The notes under the pieces: model-generated
What the model was told of the DNA's origin: nothing
Database searches by the model: none
Seen by the model: only the letters and a program-made list of their open reading frames with translations
Assembly: GCA_934617425.1 (NCBI GenBank)
Contig: CAKTUD010000002.1
Coordinates: 235,073-299,072, forward strand
DNA length: 64,000 bases
Origin: an uncultured Eggerthellaceae bacterium
GTDB lineage: Bacteria > Actinomycetota > Coriobacteriia > Coriobacteriales > Eggerthellaceae
Direction of reading: 5' to 3'
Shown here: positions 45,664 to 53,314 of the stretch, in pieces
How the letters are laid out: each line of letters begins with the position of its first letter
Numbering within the stretch: position 1 is the first letter of the stretch
Position numbers and translations under genes: made by a program

Positions 45664-47040
45664 TTAGCTTAGATACGGGATCAAGTTGGAGATCAAGATC
45701 AAGGCGATAAGCACCGGAGCCACGAACTTGATCATGATGGTCCAGGCTTTTTCGAGCTTGAAGGCGCTCGACTCCTTGATCTCGCGTGCGAGCACGTTTT
45801 CCTTCACGAACCAGCCGAACATGAGGCAGGTAAGGATCTCGACGATCGGCATGATCACCGAGTTGGAGATGAAGTCGAAGAAATCAAGCAGGCTTGAACC
45901 CGGGCCCAACGGCTCGATGCCCGAAAGCACGTTGTAGCCCGCGTTGACGAAAATGCCCACCACGGCGATGATCGCGATGCACACGACGAAAGCCTGACGG
46001 CGCGGCCAATGCATGCCGTCTTGCACGATGGAGACGCAAGCTTCAGTGAGGCCGATGGCGCTCGTGAGGGCTGCGAACAGCACCAGTAGGAAGAACACGA
46101 AGCCGACGATGGTTGCAACCGTGGGATCGAGCGTGTTGAACACTTGCGGCAGCGTGATGAACATCAGCGACGGACCCGATTTCGCGGCGACGGCATCGGC
46201 GGAACCCATGGCCACGAAGGCTGCGGGAACGATGGCCAAGCCAGCCAAGAACGACACGCCGAAGTCGAAGCCGGCGATCTGCGCCACGCTGGTGGTAAGG
46301 CTGTCCTGCTTGCGCATGTAGGAGCCGTAGGTGACGGTGATGCCCATGGCAAGCGAGAGCGAATAGAACATCTGCCCCAGCGCGTTGATGACCAGCTCGG
46401 GCGAGAACTTGCTGAAGTCGGGGATCAGATAGTAGGCGGCGCCTTCAAGAGCGCCCGGCAGCGTGAGGGCGAAGATGGCAATGCCGAACGCCATCACGAT
46501 CAGCGCCGGCATAAGCACACTGTTCACGCGCTCGATGCCCTTTTCCACGCCAAAGCCGACGACGCAGAACACCAGCGCCATGAAGATGCCCATCCAGATA
46601 TAGGATTCGACGTTGCTCGTCATGAAGGACGAGAAGAACGTGCCGCCGTCGGCAAGCGCCGCGGGACCGGCGCTTAAGTAGGAGACGGTGTATTTGGTAA
46701 CCCATCCGCCGATGATGCAGTAGTACGGCGTGATGATGAACGGCACGACCGATGCGATGACGCCGATCCACAGGAACTTCTTGCCGAAGTGCGAGTAGGC
46801 GCCGATGTCGGATTTGCGCGTGTAGCGGCCAAGCGCTGACTCGAGCAGCAGCAGCGAGAGGCCGAAGGTGGCCACTAGAACCAGATATGTGATAAGAAAC
46901 GTGCCGCCGCCGTATTTTGCCGCGAGATAGGGAAAACGCCACATGTTGCCCAGACCGACCGCAGTAGCTGCGGCTGCGAGCACGAATGCCCACTTGCTGG
47001 TCCACGAGGCGCGTTTTTCGGAGGTACCCGAATGTGCCAT
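45664..47040 (-). CDS. Sodium-dependent neurotransmitter-symporter-family (NSS) transporter
   Basis: A 458-residue Na+-coupled amino-acid-type transporter of the LeuT/MhsT fold. TM1 carries the hallmark AATAVGLGNMWRFPYLAAKYGGGTFLITYLV (residues about 23-53). About 11-12 hydrophobic segments are present. TM6 with its unwound region is near YSLSLAMGITVTYGSYMRK. Bacterial members import amino acids such as tryptophan, leucine or tyrosine. It is divergent from pepC (345 bases apart), a plausible pairing of amino-acid uptake and peptide breakdown. No clear ribosome-binding site was singled out beyond GAAGAAAG before the ATG. Confidence 0.92.
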   Translation of the reverse strand: MAHSGTSEKRASWTSKWAFVLAAAATAVGLGNMWRFPYLAAKYGGGTFLITYLVLVATFGLSLLLLESALGRYTRKSDIGAYSHFGKKFLWIGVIASVVPFIITPYYCIIGGWVTKYTVSYLSAGPAALADGGTFFSSFMTSNVESYIWMGIFMALVFCVVGFGVEKGIERVNSVLMPALIVMAFGIAIFALTLPGALEGAAYYLIPDFSKFSPELVINALGQMFYSLSLAMGITVTYGSYMRKQDSLTTSVAQIAGFDFGVSFLAGLAIVPAAFVAMGSADAVAAKSGPSLMFITLPQVFNTLDPTVATIVGFVFFLLVLFAALTSAIGLTEACVSIVQDGMHWPRRQAFVVCIAIIAVVGIFVNAGYNVLSGIEPLGPGSSLLDFFDFISNSVIMPIVEILTCLMFGWFVKENVLAREIKESSAFKLEKAWTIMIKFVAPVLIALILISNLIPYLS

Positions 47041-47385
47041 GGTGAAACTTCTTTCTTCAATTTGGGGAGAAGCACACGCGTCGTCTTTGGCGACGACATC
47101 CGGTTGACCGAATCTTGCTAAGCGTTTCTAACATCAACCTGCGCTTTTGGCGAACAGGCTGACCAGTATGCATTGCGCTTGCTTTTGGCTTCCAGCGCGC
47201 TGCCGGCATTTAAGCCGCCGGTTAACAAAATCCGAACAAACGGCTGCTTCAAAAAACAACCCCGAAATTATAAATGCGCGGCGCCTTTTGCCGCCGGCCG
47301 AAAGCTCAAGCGCAACGATATTCCCGCAAACGGGCGTGATATGCTAGCTTCGATCCATGAGAACGTCATATTTGAAAGGCAAGCC
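47041..47385. other. Divergent intergenic region between NSS transporter and pepC (345 bases)
   Basis: It should contain the promoters of both divergent genes. An AT-rich stretch with ATTATAAATG (47266-47275) may be part of the pepC promoter. The open frame that runs upstream of pepC from 47173 has no start with a ribosome-binding site. No repeat, tRNA or small gene was recognised. Confidence 0.5.
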
Positions 47386-48939
47386 ATGCAGAAAACCCAG
47401 ATCACCGAAAACGATATAGCTGCTGCGAGTAAAAGATTCTTTGCCAATCGTGCCAACATCGTGGCGAAAAACGCCGTGTCGGCGAGGGGAATTCGCGCCG
47501 TTTCGCGCGTGCCCGAAAAAATGCGCCTGAACACGACCACCTTCGATATCGAGGTGAAACAGGGTGAGCGAACCGATCAAGAGCGTTCGGGGCGCTGCTG
47601 GATGTTCGCGGCGCTCAACACCATGCGCATGCGCGTCATCAAGCGCTACAAGCTCGAAACCTTCGAGCTTTCGCAGGCGTATCCGCTGTTTTGGGACAAG
47701 CTGGAAAAGGCCAACTGGTTTTTGGAGAACATCATCGACACCAAAGACCAACCGCTCCATGGTCGCTTGGTGTCGTTTTTGTTGGTCGACCCTGTAGGCG
47801 ATGGCGGCCAGTGGGATATGTTCAAGGCCCTGGTGAAAAAGTACGGCGTGGTGTCCAAAGAGGCCATGCCCGAAACAGCTTGCTCCAAAAACACCTACGA
47901 GATGGACATGTATCTCACGCGTTATCTGCGCGCTTGCGCGAAGAAGCTGCGCGATGCGGCCGCCGCGGGTGCAAGTGACGAGGATCTGCGCACGCAAAAA
48001 CGTGCCATGGTGGCAAACGTCTACAGCATGCTGGTGACCTGCTTGGGAGAGCCTCCCCAAACCTTCGAGGTGCGTTTGCGTGCGGCCGACGCCGACGACC
48101 CGAAGCCTTCGTGCATGGCGGGCGCCGATGGTGGTTATGCACCTGTTCACGGCGTTGCAGCGGAGACGGCAACGCCTGCTGGCGGGGTGTCTTATTCGCA
48201 GGAGGCGGTCGATCAGGCGTTTGATCGAAAGCGGGGCGTGGGCATTTTGGCGCTTACGGTGTCGGATGGCAGCTTGCCCTTGCCGCCGAAAGATGATTTC
48301 AAGCTCGCCGTGTCGGGAACCTTCACGCCTAAGCAGTTTTTCGAGCAGGTTGTCGACATGGATATCGACAACTACGTGTCGCTTATCTCGGCGCCGACCG
48401 CCGATAAACCTTTTGGGAAAACCTACACGGTTGCGCGTTTGGGCAACGTCGTCGAGGCGGGTGGCGTGCGTTATCTCAACTTGGCGCCCGCCGATTTGAA
48501 GACGGCTGCCATAGCGCAGCTGCGCGACGGCTGGCCGGTTTGGTTTGGATGCGACGTCGATCAGTTCTTCATCCAGGATGCGGGCATCATGGATGAAGAT
48601 TCGCTGGACACCGCGGCAACGTTTGGGTTCGATATCGACGAAGGCTTCGACAAGGCGGCGCAGCTTGATTACGGCGAGTCGATGATGACGCATGCCATGG
48701 TACTCGTTGGCGTGAACCTCGATGCCAAGGGTGCTCCGACGCTATGGAAAGTCGAGAACAGCTGGGGTAAAGATCACGCCAACAACGGTTTTGATACGCT
48801 TGCCGATTCGTGGTTCGACAAATATGTCTACCAAGTGGTGGTCGACAAGAAATACCTCACCGACGAGCAACGCGCTGCCCTCGAAGGCGAGCCTATCGAG
48901 CTCGCTCCGTGGGATCCCATGGGTGCTCTCGCCGATTAG
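47386..48939 (+). CDS. pepC: C1-family aminopeptidase (PepC/bleomycin hydrolase)
   Basis: A 517-residue cytoplasmic cysteine aminopeptidase. The catalytic Cys is in DQERSGRCWMFAALN (near residue 71), the His in MMTHAMVLVGVNLD (near 436) and the Asn in WKVENSWGKDH (near 457). Known members are about 450 residues; the extra length lies around residues 225-285, a loop rich in Ala, Asp and Gly. It trims peptides from the N-terminus, with a hexameric self-compartmentalised structure in relatives. AAAGG precedes the ATG at 47386. The stop codon overlaps that of the convergent gene. Confidence 0.95.
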   Translation: MQKTQITENDIAAASKRFFANRANIVAKNAVSARGIRAVSRVPEKMRLNTTTFDIEVKQGERTDQERSGRCWMFAALNTMRMRVIKRYKLETFELSQAYPLFWDKLEKANWFLENIIDTKDQPLHGRLVSFLLVDPVGDGGQWDMFKALVKKYGVVSKEAMPETACSKNTYEMDMYLTRYLRACAKKLRDAAAAGASDEDLRTQKRAMVANVYSMLVTCLGEPPQTFEVRLRAADADDPKPSCMAGADGGYAPVHGVAAETATPAGGVSYSQEAVDQAFDRKRGVGILALTVSDGSLPLPPKDDFKLAVSGTFTPKQFFEQVVDMDIDNYVSLISAPTADKPFGKTYTVARLGNVVEAGGVRYLNLAPADLKTAAIAQLRDGWPVWFGCDVDQFFIQDAGIMDEDSLDTAATFGFDIDEGFDKAAQLDYGESMMTHAMVLVGVNLDAKGAPTLWKVENSWGKDHANNGFDTLADSWFDKYVYQVVVDKKYLTDEQRAALEGEPIELAPWDPMGALAD

Positions 48940-49646
48940 CGCACTATCAGCACCGGGCAGCTGGCGTTTTCGCTTACTTTGCGGCTTACGCTGCCAAGCA
49001 GAACTTGCTTCAAGCCTGACAGGCCGCGGCTGCCCATGACGATAAGCTCGGCGTCTTTCGCGTGCGCCTCGTTGATGATCTCGGCCGCGGGCTCGCCGTT
49101 GCGCGTTTTCGTTTCGGCGTCGATGCCGAGTTCCTTCATCTTGGCTGCGGCTTGGTTAGCGGCGGCGTTTGCAGCAAACCTGCTTGCGTCGGTATTGGCC
49201 GATGCGACGGCAAGCACCTCGACGTTCTTTGCCTTCTTCATATCAAGAGAATGCGCGGCGTATTTGATGGCTTCGAGCGATTCGGTGGAGCCATCGGTTG
49301 CGAACACGAGCGTCTTCAGCATGTCGCCGGCGTTCACTTGTCGATCGGTTGCCATGTCGCCCATAGCTTCAGCGATGCGGGCTTTGTCAAGTGCACGGTT
49401 GCGGAAATAAACCGCCCAGTTGCCGGCAAGAAACACCAGGTTCAAAAAGTAGATTGCCAGCACCCAGTTGAGCTCGCCCGATGCGAATTTCGCGCCGATG
49501 CCTGCAAAATAGCCAAGGGTGATCAGCATGATGAACTGCCAACTGGTGCCTGCGGCTGTGCGCGCTTTATAATTTTTGTAGGCGTTGGTCGGCCAGGAAA
49601 GACCGAAACAGAGCAGCATGGCCGCTTCAAGAACTTGCGAAATCAT
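48936..49646 (-). CDS. Membrane protein fused to a universal stress domain (SemiSWEET/PQ-loop-like + Usp)
   Basis: 236 residues. The N-terminal 85 residues form three hydrophobic helices with LCFGLSWPTNAYKNYKARTAAGTSW, resembling the three-helix half-unit of PQ-loop or SemiSWEET proteins. After a linker, residues about 108-236 are a Usp domain: KTLVFATDGSTESLEAIKYA at the start and GSRGLSGLKQVLLGSVSRKV, the ATP-binding loop, at the end. It would place a Usp sensor at the membrane. A TTGAAA-17-TACAAT promoter lies at 49726-49754 on the minus strand. It is divergent from a LysR regulator that may control it. Confidence 0.85.
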   Translation of the reverse strand: MISQVLEAAMLLCFGLSWPTNAYKNYKARTAAGTSWQFIMLITLGYFAGIGAKFASGELNWVLAIYFLNLVFLAGNWAVYFRNRALDKARIAEAMGDMATDRQVNAGDMLKTLVFATDGSTESLEAIKYAAHSLDMKKAKNVEVLAVASANTDASRFAANAAANQAAAKMKELGIDAETKTRNGEPAAEIINEAHAKDAELIVMGSRGLSGLKQVLLGSVSRKVSENASCPVLIVR

Positions 49647-49725
49647 GGTTTCTCCTCGACGGATTGCGGCGCGGGCATCTCGTCGGTGGCGGGCATGCGG
49701 CGTCCTTCTTTATTGGCGAGACCGC

Positions 49726-49754
49726 ATTGTAAGTTTGCTATCGATATATTTCAA
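49726..49754 (-). promoter_or_regulatory. Promoter of the membrane-Usp gene
   Basis: On the minus strand TTGAAA (49754-49749) and TACAAT (49731-49726) are 17 bases apart, a near-consensus sigma-70-type promoter. Its -35 and spacer overlap the left arm of the inverted repeat at 49735-49782. Confidence 0.75.
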
Positions 49755-49782
49755 ATATCAATTTAAAATATATCGATAGCAA
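49735..49782. repeat. 17-bp perfect inverted repeat in the LysR/Usp divergent region
   Basis: TTGCTATCGATATATTT (49735-49751) and its exact inverse (49766-49782) are separated by 14 bases. The repeat overlaps the promoter of the membrane-Usp gene and lies just before the LysR -10. It is a likely operator of the adjacent LysR regulator. Confidence 0.85.
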
Positions 49783-49788
49783 TATTGT

Positions 49789-49794
49789 TATAAT
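49789..49794 (+). promoter_or_regulatory. -10 element of the LysR gene, leaderless start
   Basis: TATAAT ends six bases before the ATG at 49801, so transcription should begin at or next to the start codon. No ribosome-binding site exists upstream. The -35 position falls inside the right arm of the inverted repeat. Confidence 0.6.
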
Positions 49795-49800
49795 AAGCGC

Positions 49801-50664
49801 ATGAATATCAATGAGATCGCATACTTTCTCGACGTTGCCGAAACGCAGCACATGACCAAGAGCGCGCAGCGTTTGCATGTGGCGCAGCCGGCTATAAGCC
49901 GCTCTATCGCCCATTTAGAGGCGGAACTCGGCGCAAAGCTTTTCGTACGCGAGGGACGCGGCATCAAATTGACGCCCGAGGGGCATTTACTCCAACGCAA
50001 GCTCATTCCGGTGGATGCGCAATTGCGCGACATCGAGCGAGTTTTCGCCAATCTGCGCGAAGGCAAGCGAGATGAGGTTCGCATTCAGTTAAGTGCCGGT
50101 TCGCATATCGTTTCCGATGCGTTGGGGAGCTGGATGTCCGAGAATCCCTCGACGCATATTCGGCTGACGCAGATGGTCGTTGACGGCAAAGCCCCAGGTC
50201 CGTCTGCCGATATCATGGTTTCGGCGGATGAGCCTTCTGGGGAGTATGCATTGAGGCGTTCGTACAGCGAACGCGTGATGCTGGTGGCTCCGGCTGCTAT
50301 GGACCTTCCCGACCCGGTCGATTTTTCTGATTTGGCAAGCCTCGAGTTCATCTCGCTGCCATCGAAGACGGGTTTTAGCCGCTTTGTCGCCGATATGTGC
50401 ATGCAAGAGGGTTTTGCGCCGTCCGTTGCGCTCGAAAGCGACAATCCTAGCGTGGTACGCAAGATGATCGGCATGGGGCTCGGTGTCGGTTTCTGGCCCG
50501 AAAAGAGTTGGGGCTCGGCAGGGGAGGGCCTTTGCATGCATATGCTCGCCAACGGAGCCTCCCGCACGCTCTATGTGGCGCTTGCTGAATCGTCGAGGAA
50601 CAGCGCCGCTGCCGAAGAATGCTACCGCTATCTCTGCACCCGCTTCGACAACGTCTTCCGCTGA
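49801..50664 (+). CDS. LysR-family transcriptional regulator
   Basis: A 287-residue regulator. The N-terminal winged helix-turn-helix is MNINEIAYFLDVAETQHMTKSAQRLHVAQPAISRSIAHLEAELGAKLFVREGRG with the following linker helix. The C-terminal effector-binding domain (about 90-285) begins with VRIQLSAGSHIVSDAL. The ligand is unknown. It is transcribed away from the membrane-Usp gene, the usual LysR arrangement with a controlled neighbour, and the shared spacer has a long inverted repeat. Confidence 0.94.
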   Translation: MNINEIAYFLDVAETQHMTKSAQRLHVAQPAISRSIAHLEAELGAKLFVREGRGIKLTPEGHLLQRKLIPVDAQLRDIERVFANLREGKRDEVRIQLSAGSHIVSDALGSWMSENPSTHIRLTQMVVDGKAPGPSADIMVSADEPSGEYALRRSYSERVMLVAPAAMDLPDPVDFSDLASLEFISLPSKTGFSRFVADMCMQEGFAPSVALESDNPSVVRKMIGMGLGVGFWPEKSWGSAGEGLCMHMLANGASRTLYVALAESSRNSAAAEECYRYLCTRFDNVFR

Positions 50665-50678
50665 TTGGGTGACACGTT

Positions 50679-50711
50679 CCAGCGATCATCTCTGACACTT
50701 TTGATCGCTGG
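50679..50711 (+). repeat. Hairpin after the LysR gene
   Basis: CCAGCGATCA pairs with TGATCGCTGG around a 13-base loop. It begins 14 bases after the LysR stop. There is no U tract after it, so it is a weak terminator candidate or a protein-binding site. Confidence 0.5.
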
Positions 50712-50803
50712 CGGTAATCTACTCGGCCGCTATTTCCAGTGTTTTCCAGCGTTCGTCGAGCCCCCCCCAATTCGAGCTCCAATCGCGTTCCCCGCCGTTC
50801 CAG

Positions 50804-50855
50804 TTGATATAGTTTGTTCTATCTGATATATTGCAAATAGAACAAACTATATCAA
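50804..50855. promoter_or_regulatory. Promoter embedded in a 19-bp perfect inverted repeat before the GntR gene
   Basis: TTGATATAGTTTGTTCTAT (50804-50822) and its exact inverse (50837-50855) are separated by 14 bases. The -35 TTGATA is the first six bases of the left arm, and the -10 TATATT (50827-50832) with an upstream TGA lies in the spacer, 17 bases away. A dimer of the GntR protein bound to both arms would block this promoter, pointing to autorepression. Confidence 0.85.
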
Positions 50856-50884
50856 GATGTATCAAAATACATGGGGTGAGCGAA

Positions 50885-51475
50885 ATGGTCATTGCAATCG
50901 ACAAGGGCATAGAAGAACCCGTGTATCGGCAGATTCGCTCGCAAATCATCGCTGCCATCGCTGAGGGAGAGCTTGCGGTAGGCCAGGCTTTGCCAAGCGT
51001 TCGCCGCCTAGCATCCGATCTCGGCATCAATTTCCATACGGTGAACAAGGCCTATGCTGTATTGCGCGACGAGGGCTACCTCGTGCTTCGCGGTCGTTCG
51101 GGGGCTTATGTAGCAAAGCCCGCACCGGCTGATGGTTCGGCGGTGTCCGAGCAGCTAGCGGACGAGGCGCGCTCCCTCGCGATAGCCTTCAAAGCGAAAG
51201 GTGCTACTGCCGAGCAGTTTCTTTCTTGCGTCGAGCGCGAGGTATGCGAGGTTTTCGGTGTTTCGTACGCTGATCTTAGCAGTGCTGCTTCAGTGGTGAA
51301 TACCGGTCTGGCGGAGAATGCCGGCTCAGGCGCACGCGTCGATCCGGCTGCGCAGGGCGGATCGCCCGATTTGGGGCCTTCATCCCGAAAAGGAGATAGA
51401 AAACAGGCGAAGAAGCGTGATAAAGCGGCCTCTAGACAGACGGAATTCGTCCAGTTGTCGCTTCTCGCCGATTGA
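50885..51475 (+). CDS. GntR-family regulator (YtrA-like)
   Basis: A 196-residue regulator. The N-terminal winged helix is typical of the YtrA group: PVYRQIRSQIIAAIAEGELAVGQALPSVRRLASDLGINFHTVNKAYAVLRDEGYLVLRG. The C-terminal 115 residues are longer than the usual short YtrA tail, are rich in Ala, Ser, Lys and Arg, and match no domain I know. The ATG at 50885 has GGGTGAG upstream. It heads a set with a DUF1648 membrane protein and a Nudix hydrolase. Confidence 0.92.
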   Translation: MVIAIDKGIEEPVYRQIRSQIIAAIAEGELAVGQALPSVRRLASDLGINFHTVNKAYAVLRDEGYLVLRGRSGAYVAKPAPADGSAVSEQLADEARSLAIAFKAKGATAEQFLSCVEREVCEVFGVSYADLSSAASVVNTGLAENAGSGARVDPAAQGGSPDLGPSSRKGDRKQAKKRDKAASRQTEFVQLSLLAD

Positions 51476-51532
51476 CGTTGCTGCCTGCGCAGGCCTCTCA
51501 TGTCGTTGACGTAGCCTTTCGAAAGGATTCCT

Positions 51533-52651
51533 ATGAGTTCTTCTCTGCCGTATGCCTTGCTGGCGTTGGTGTCGGTCATAGCGTTCTTGGGCTTTTTTCT
51601 TGCTGCAACGCCTTTCCTGCAGCGCAAAGGTGAGGTGTTTGCCGTCACGCTTCCGCGCGAGGCGCTAGACGACGTCCGTGTTTCGGTCATGAAGAAGCGC
51701 TATGTGCTCGTCGTAGCCTTGCTCGCCATCGCGCTCTCGTTGATTTGCCTTGCCCTGATACCGAGCGGCGATCAGGCGATGTTTTTCGCGGTGTACACGA
51801 TTTCCGTTGTGGCTGAGCTGGCGATTAGCTATGGGCTTATGCTCTTCTACCGTCAAAAGGTCATCGCCCTCAAACAAGAACGCAGCTGGTCGGTTGAGGT
51901 TTCGCGTGCGGCTGCCGTGGTGGGTGAGGAGGGCGATGTCGTGCCCAAAGCAGTATCGCTTTGGTGGAACCTTCTGTATTTGCCGATAATCGCCGTCACC
52001 TTTGCCATCATCGCTTTGTCTTACGACGCGATTCCCGATATGGTGCCCATGCATATCGGCTTTGATGGCGAGGTGAATGGTTGGATGCAAAAGGGCATCG
52101 GCGTTTTCGCCTTCCCTCTTGGTATTGAGATTTTTCTTGCTGCGGTAATGACGCTTTCTCACTATATGATGACCGTTTCGAAAAAATGGACCGATCCTGG
52201 CGCCCCCGCGACTTCTGCCTGGGCATATGGGTGCTACCTGCGGGCCAACACCGCATTTATCGTGATTGCTGGTTTGCTGCTCTGCGCCGTTATCGGAGTG
52301 GGGATGGCATTGGCTATCGTTGATGCAGTTGGTCTTGGTGTGATGGTCGCTGCGATCATCTTCGTGACACTGTTTATTTGCGTTGGCTCTGCGGCGTTGT
52401 CCATCTATTATGGTCAAGCTGGGTCGCGCCTGGTCACGCGCGTAGAGAATATCTCCGGCGCTTCGGAAGACGATGCTTGCTGGAAGCTCGGGGCGTTTTA
52501 TTGGAATCCCGACGATGCGAGTGCTGTGATACCCAAGCGTTTTGGGTTTGGCTGGACGATCAACTGGGCGCGTCCTGTTGTGTGGGCGTGGGTCGTGGGG
52601 TTCGTGGTGCTGAACGTGGCGTTTGTTGTGTTTTGCTTTACGTTGGTTTAG
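51533..52651 (+). CDS. DUF1648-domain membrane protein
   Basis: A 372-residue protein with about eight hydrophobic segments. Near residue 160 it has the DUF1648 signature IPDMVPMHIGFDGEVNGWMQKG. The family often sits next to YtrA-type GntR regulators, as here, and includes SdpI-like immunity proteins and uncharacterised envelope proteins. The C-terminal segment before the last helix contains WNPDDASAVIPKRFGFGWTINWARP, a motif shared with other DUF1648/DUF5808 proteins. GAAAGGA precedes the ATG. It lies 57 bases after the GntR gene. Confidence 0.82.
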   Translation: MSSSLPYALLALVSVIAFLGFFLAATPFLQRKGEVFAVTLPREALDDVRVSVMKKRYVLVVALLAIALSLICLALIPSGDQAMFFAVYTISVVAELAISYGLMLFYRQKVIALKQERSWSVEVSRAAAVVGEEGDVVPKAVSLWWNLLYLPIIAVTFAIIALSYDAIPDMVPMHIGFDGEVNGWMQKGIGVFAFPLGIEIFLAAVMTLSHYMMTVSKKWTDPGAPATSAWAYGCYLRANTAFIVIAGLLLCAVIGVGMALAIVDAVGLGVMVAAIIFVTLFICVGSAALSIYYGQAGSRLVTRVENISGASEDDACWKLGAFYWNPDDASAVIPKRFGFGWTINWARPVVWAWVVGFVVLNVAFVVFCFTLV

Positions 52652-52660
52652 GGGGGCTGT

Positions 52661-53293
52661 ATGGATCCTGCTGAAAGTTCGCCGAGGATTTTGGACAACG
52701 TTGACAGGTTTGGGCTGGCGGCTATCGCTCGGATGATCTGCGATTTTCTTCCAGCGAATGAGCAAGAAGCAGCAGATAGGGATTTCATCTTGCAGCGCTT
52801 TGCGCGCGACCCCTCTGTTTTGGAAAGAAGCTCGTTTGCACATGTCACCGTCTCGGCATGGACGGTGGACCCAGCGTTTGAGCGTGTGCTTCTCATCTAC
52901 CACAACCTATACGACTCGTGGGGATGGGTCGGCGGTCATGCTGATGGCGATGATGATTTGCAATCTGTTGCATTGCGCGAGCTTGCCGAGGAGACGGGTG
53001 TCGAAAACGCGCGCGTCGTATCTGTTGGGCTGGGGGATTTGCTATCCCTTGAGGTTCTTACGGTCGACGGCCACGAAAAACGCGGCAAGTACGTTAGCTC
53101 TCATCTGCATCTGAACATCACCTATCTGGTGGTTGCCGATCCCGCGCAAAGCATACGCATAAAGGCTGATGAAAACAGCGGCGTGAAATGGGTGCCGCTT
53201 GACGACATCTTGACATTGTCAAGCGAGCCGTGGATGTGCGACCGCGTTTATCGCAAGTTGATAGATAAAACGCGGTCGCTTAAAGGCGCCTAG
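52661..53293 (+). CDS. Nudix hydrolase
   Basis: A 210-residue protein with a Nudix fold in the second half. The box reads GHADGDDDLQSVALRELAEETGV (near residues 88-110), matching REUXEEXGU; the earlier conserved Glu of GX5E is Asp here. The first 60 residues form a helical extension. Nudix enzymes cleave nucleoside diphosphates linked to another moiety; the exact substrate is unknown. It begins ten bases after the DUF1648 gene and is probably in its transcript. It converges with the amidase gene. Confidence 0.9.
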   Translation: MDPAESSPRILDNVDRFGLAAIARMICDFLPANEQEAADRDFILQRFARDPSVLERSSFAHVTVSAWTVDPAFERVLLIYHNLYDSWGWVGGHADGDDDLQSVALRELAEETGVENARVVSVGLGDLLSLEVLTVDGHEKRGKYVSSHLHLNITYLVVADPAQSIRIKADENSGVKWVPLDDILTLSSEPWMCDRVYRKLIDKTRSLKGA

Positions 53294-53314
53294 CGTGTGC
53301 GTCGCGGTAATCGA

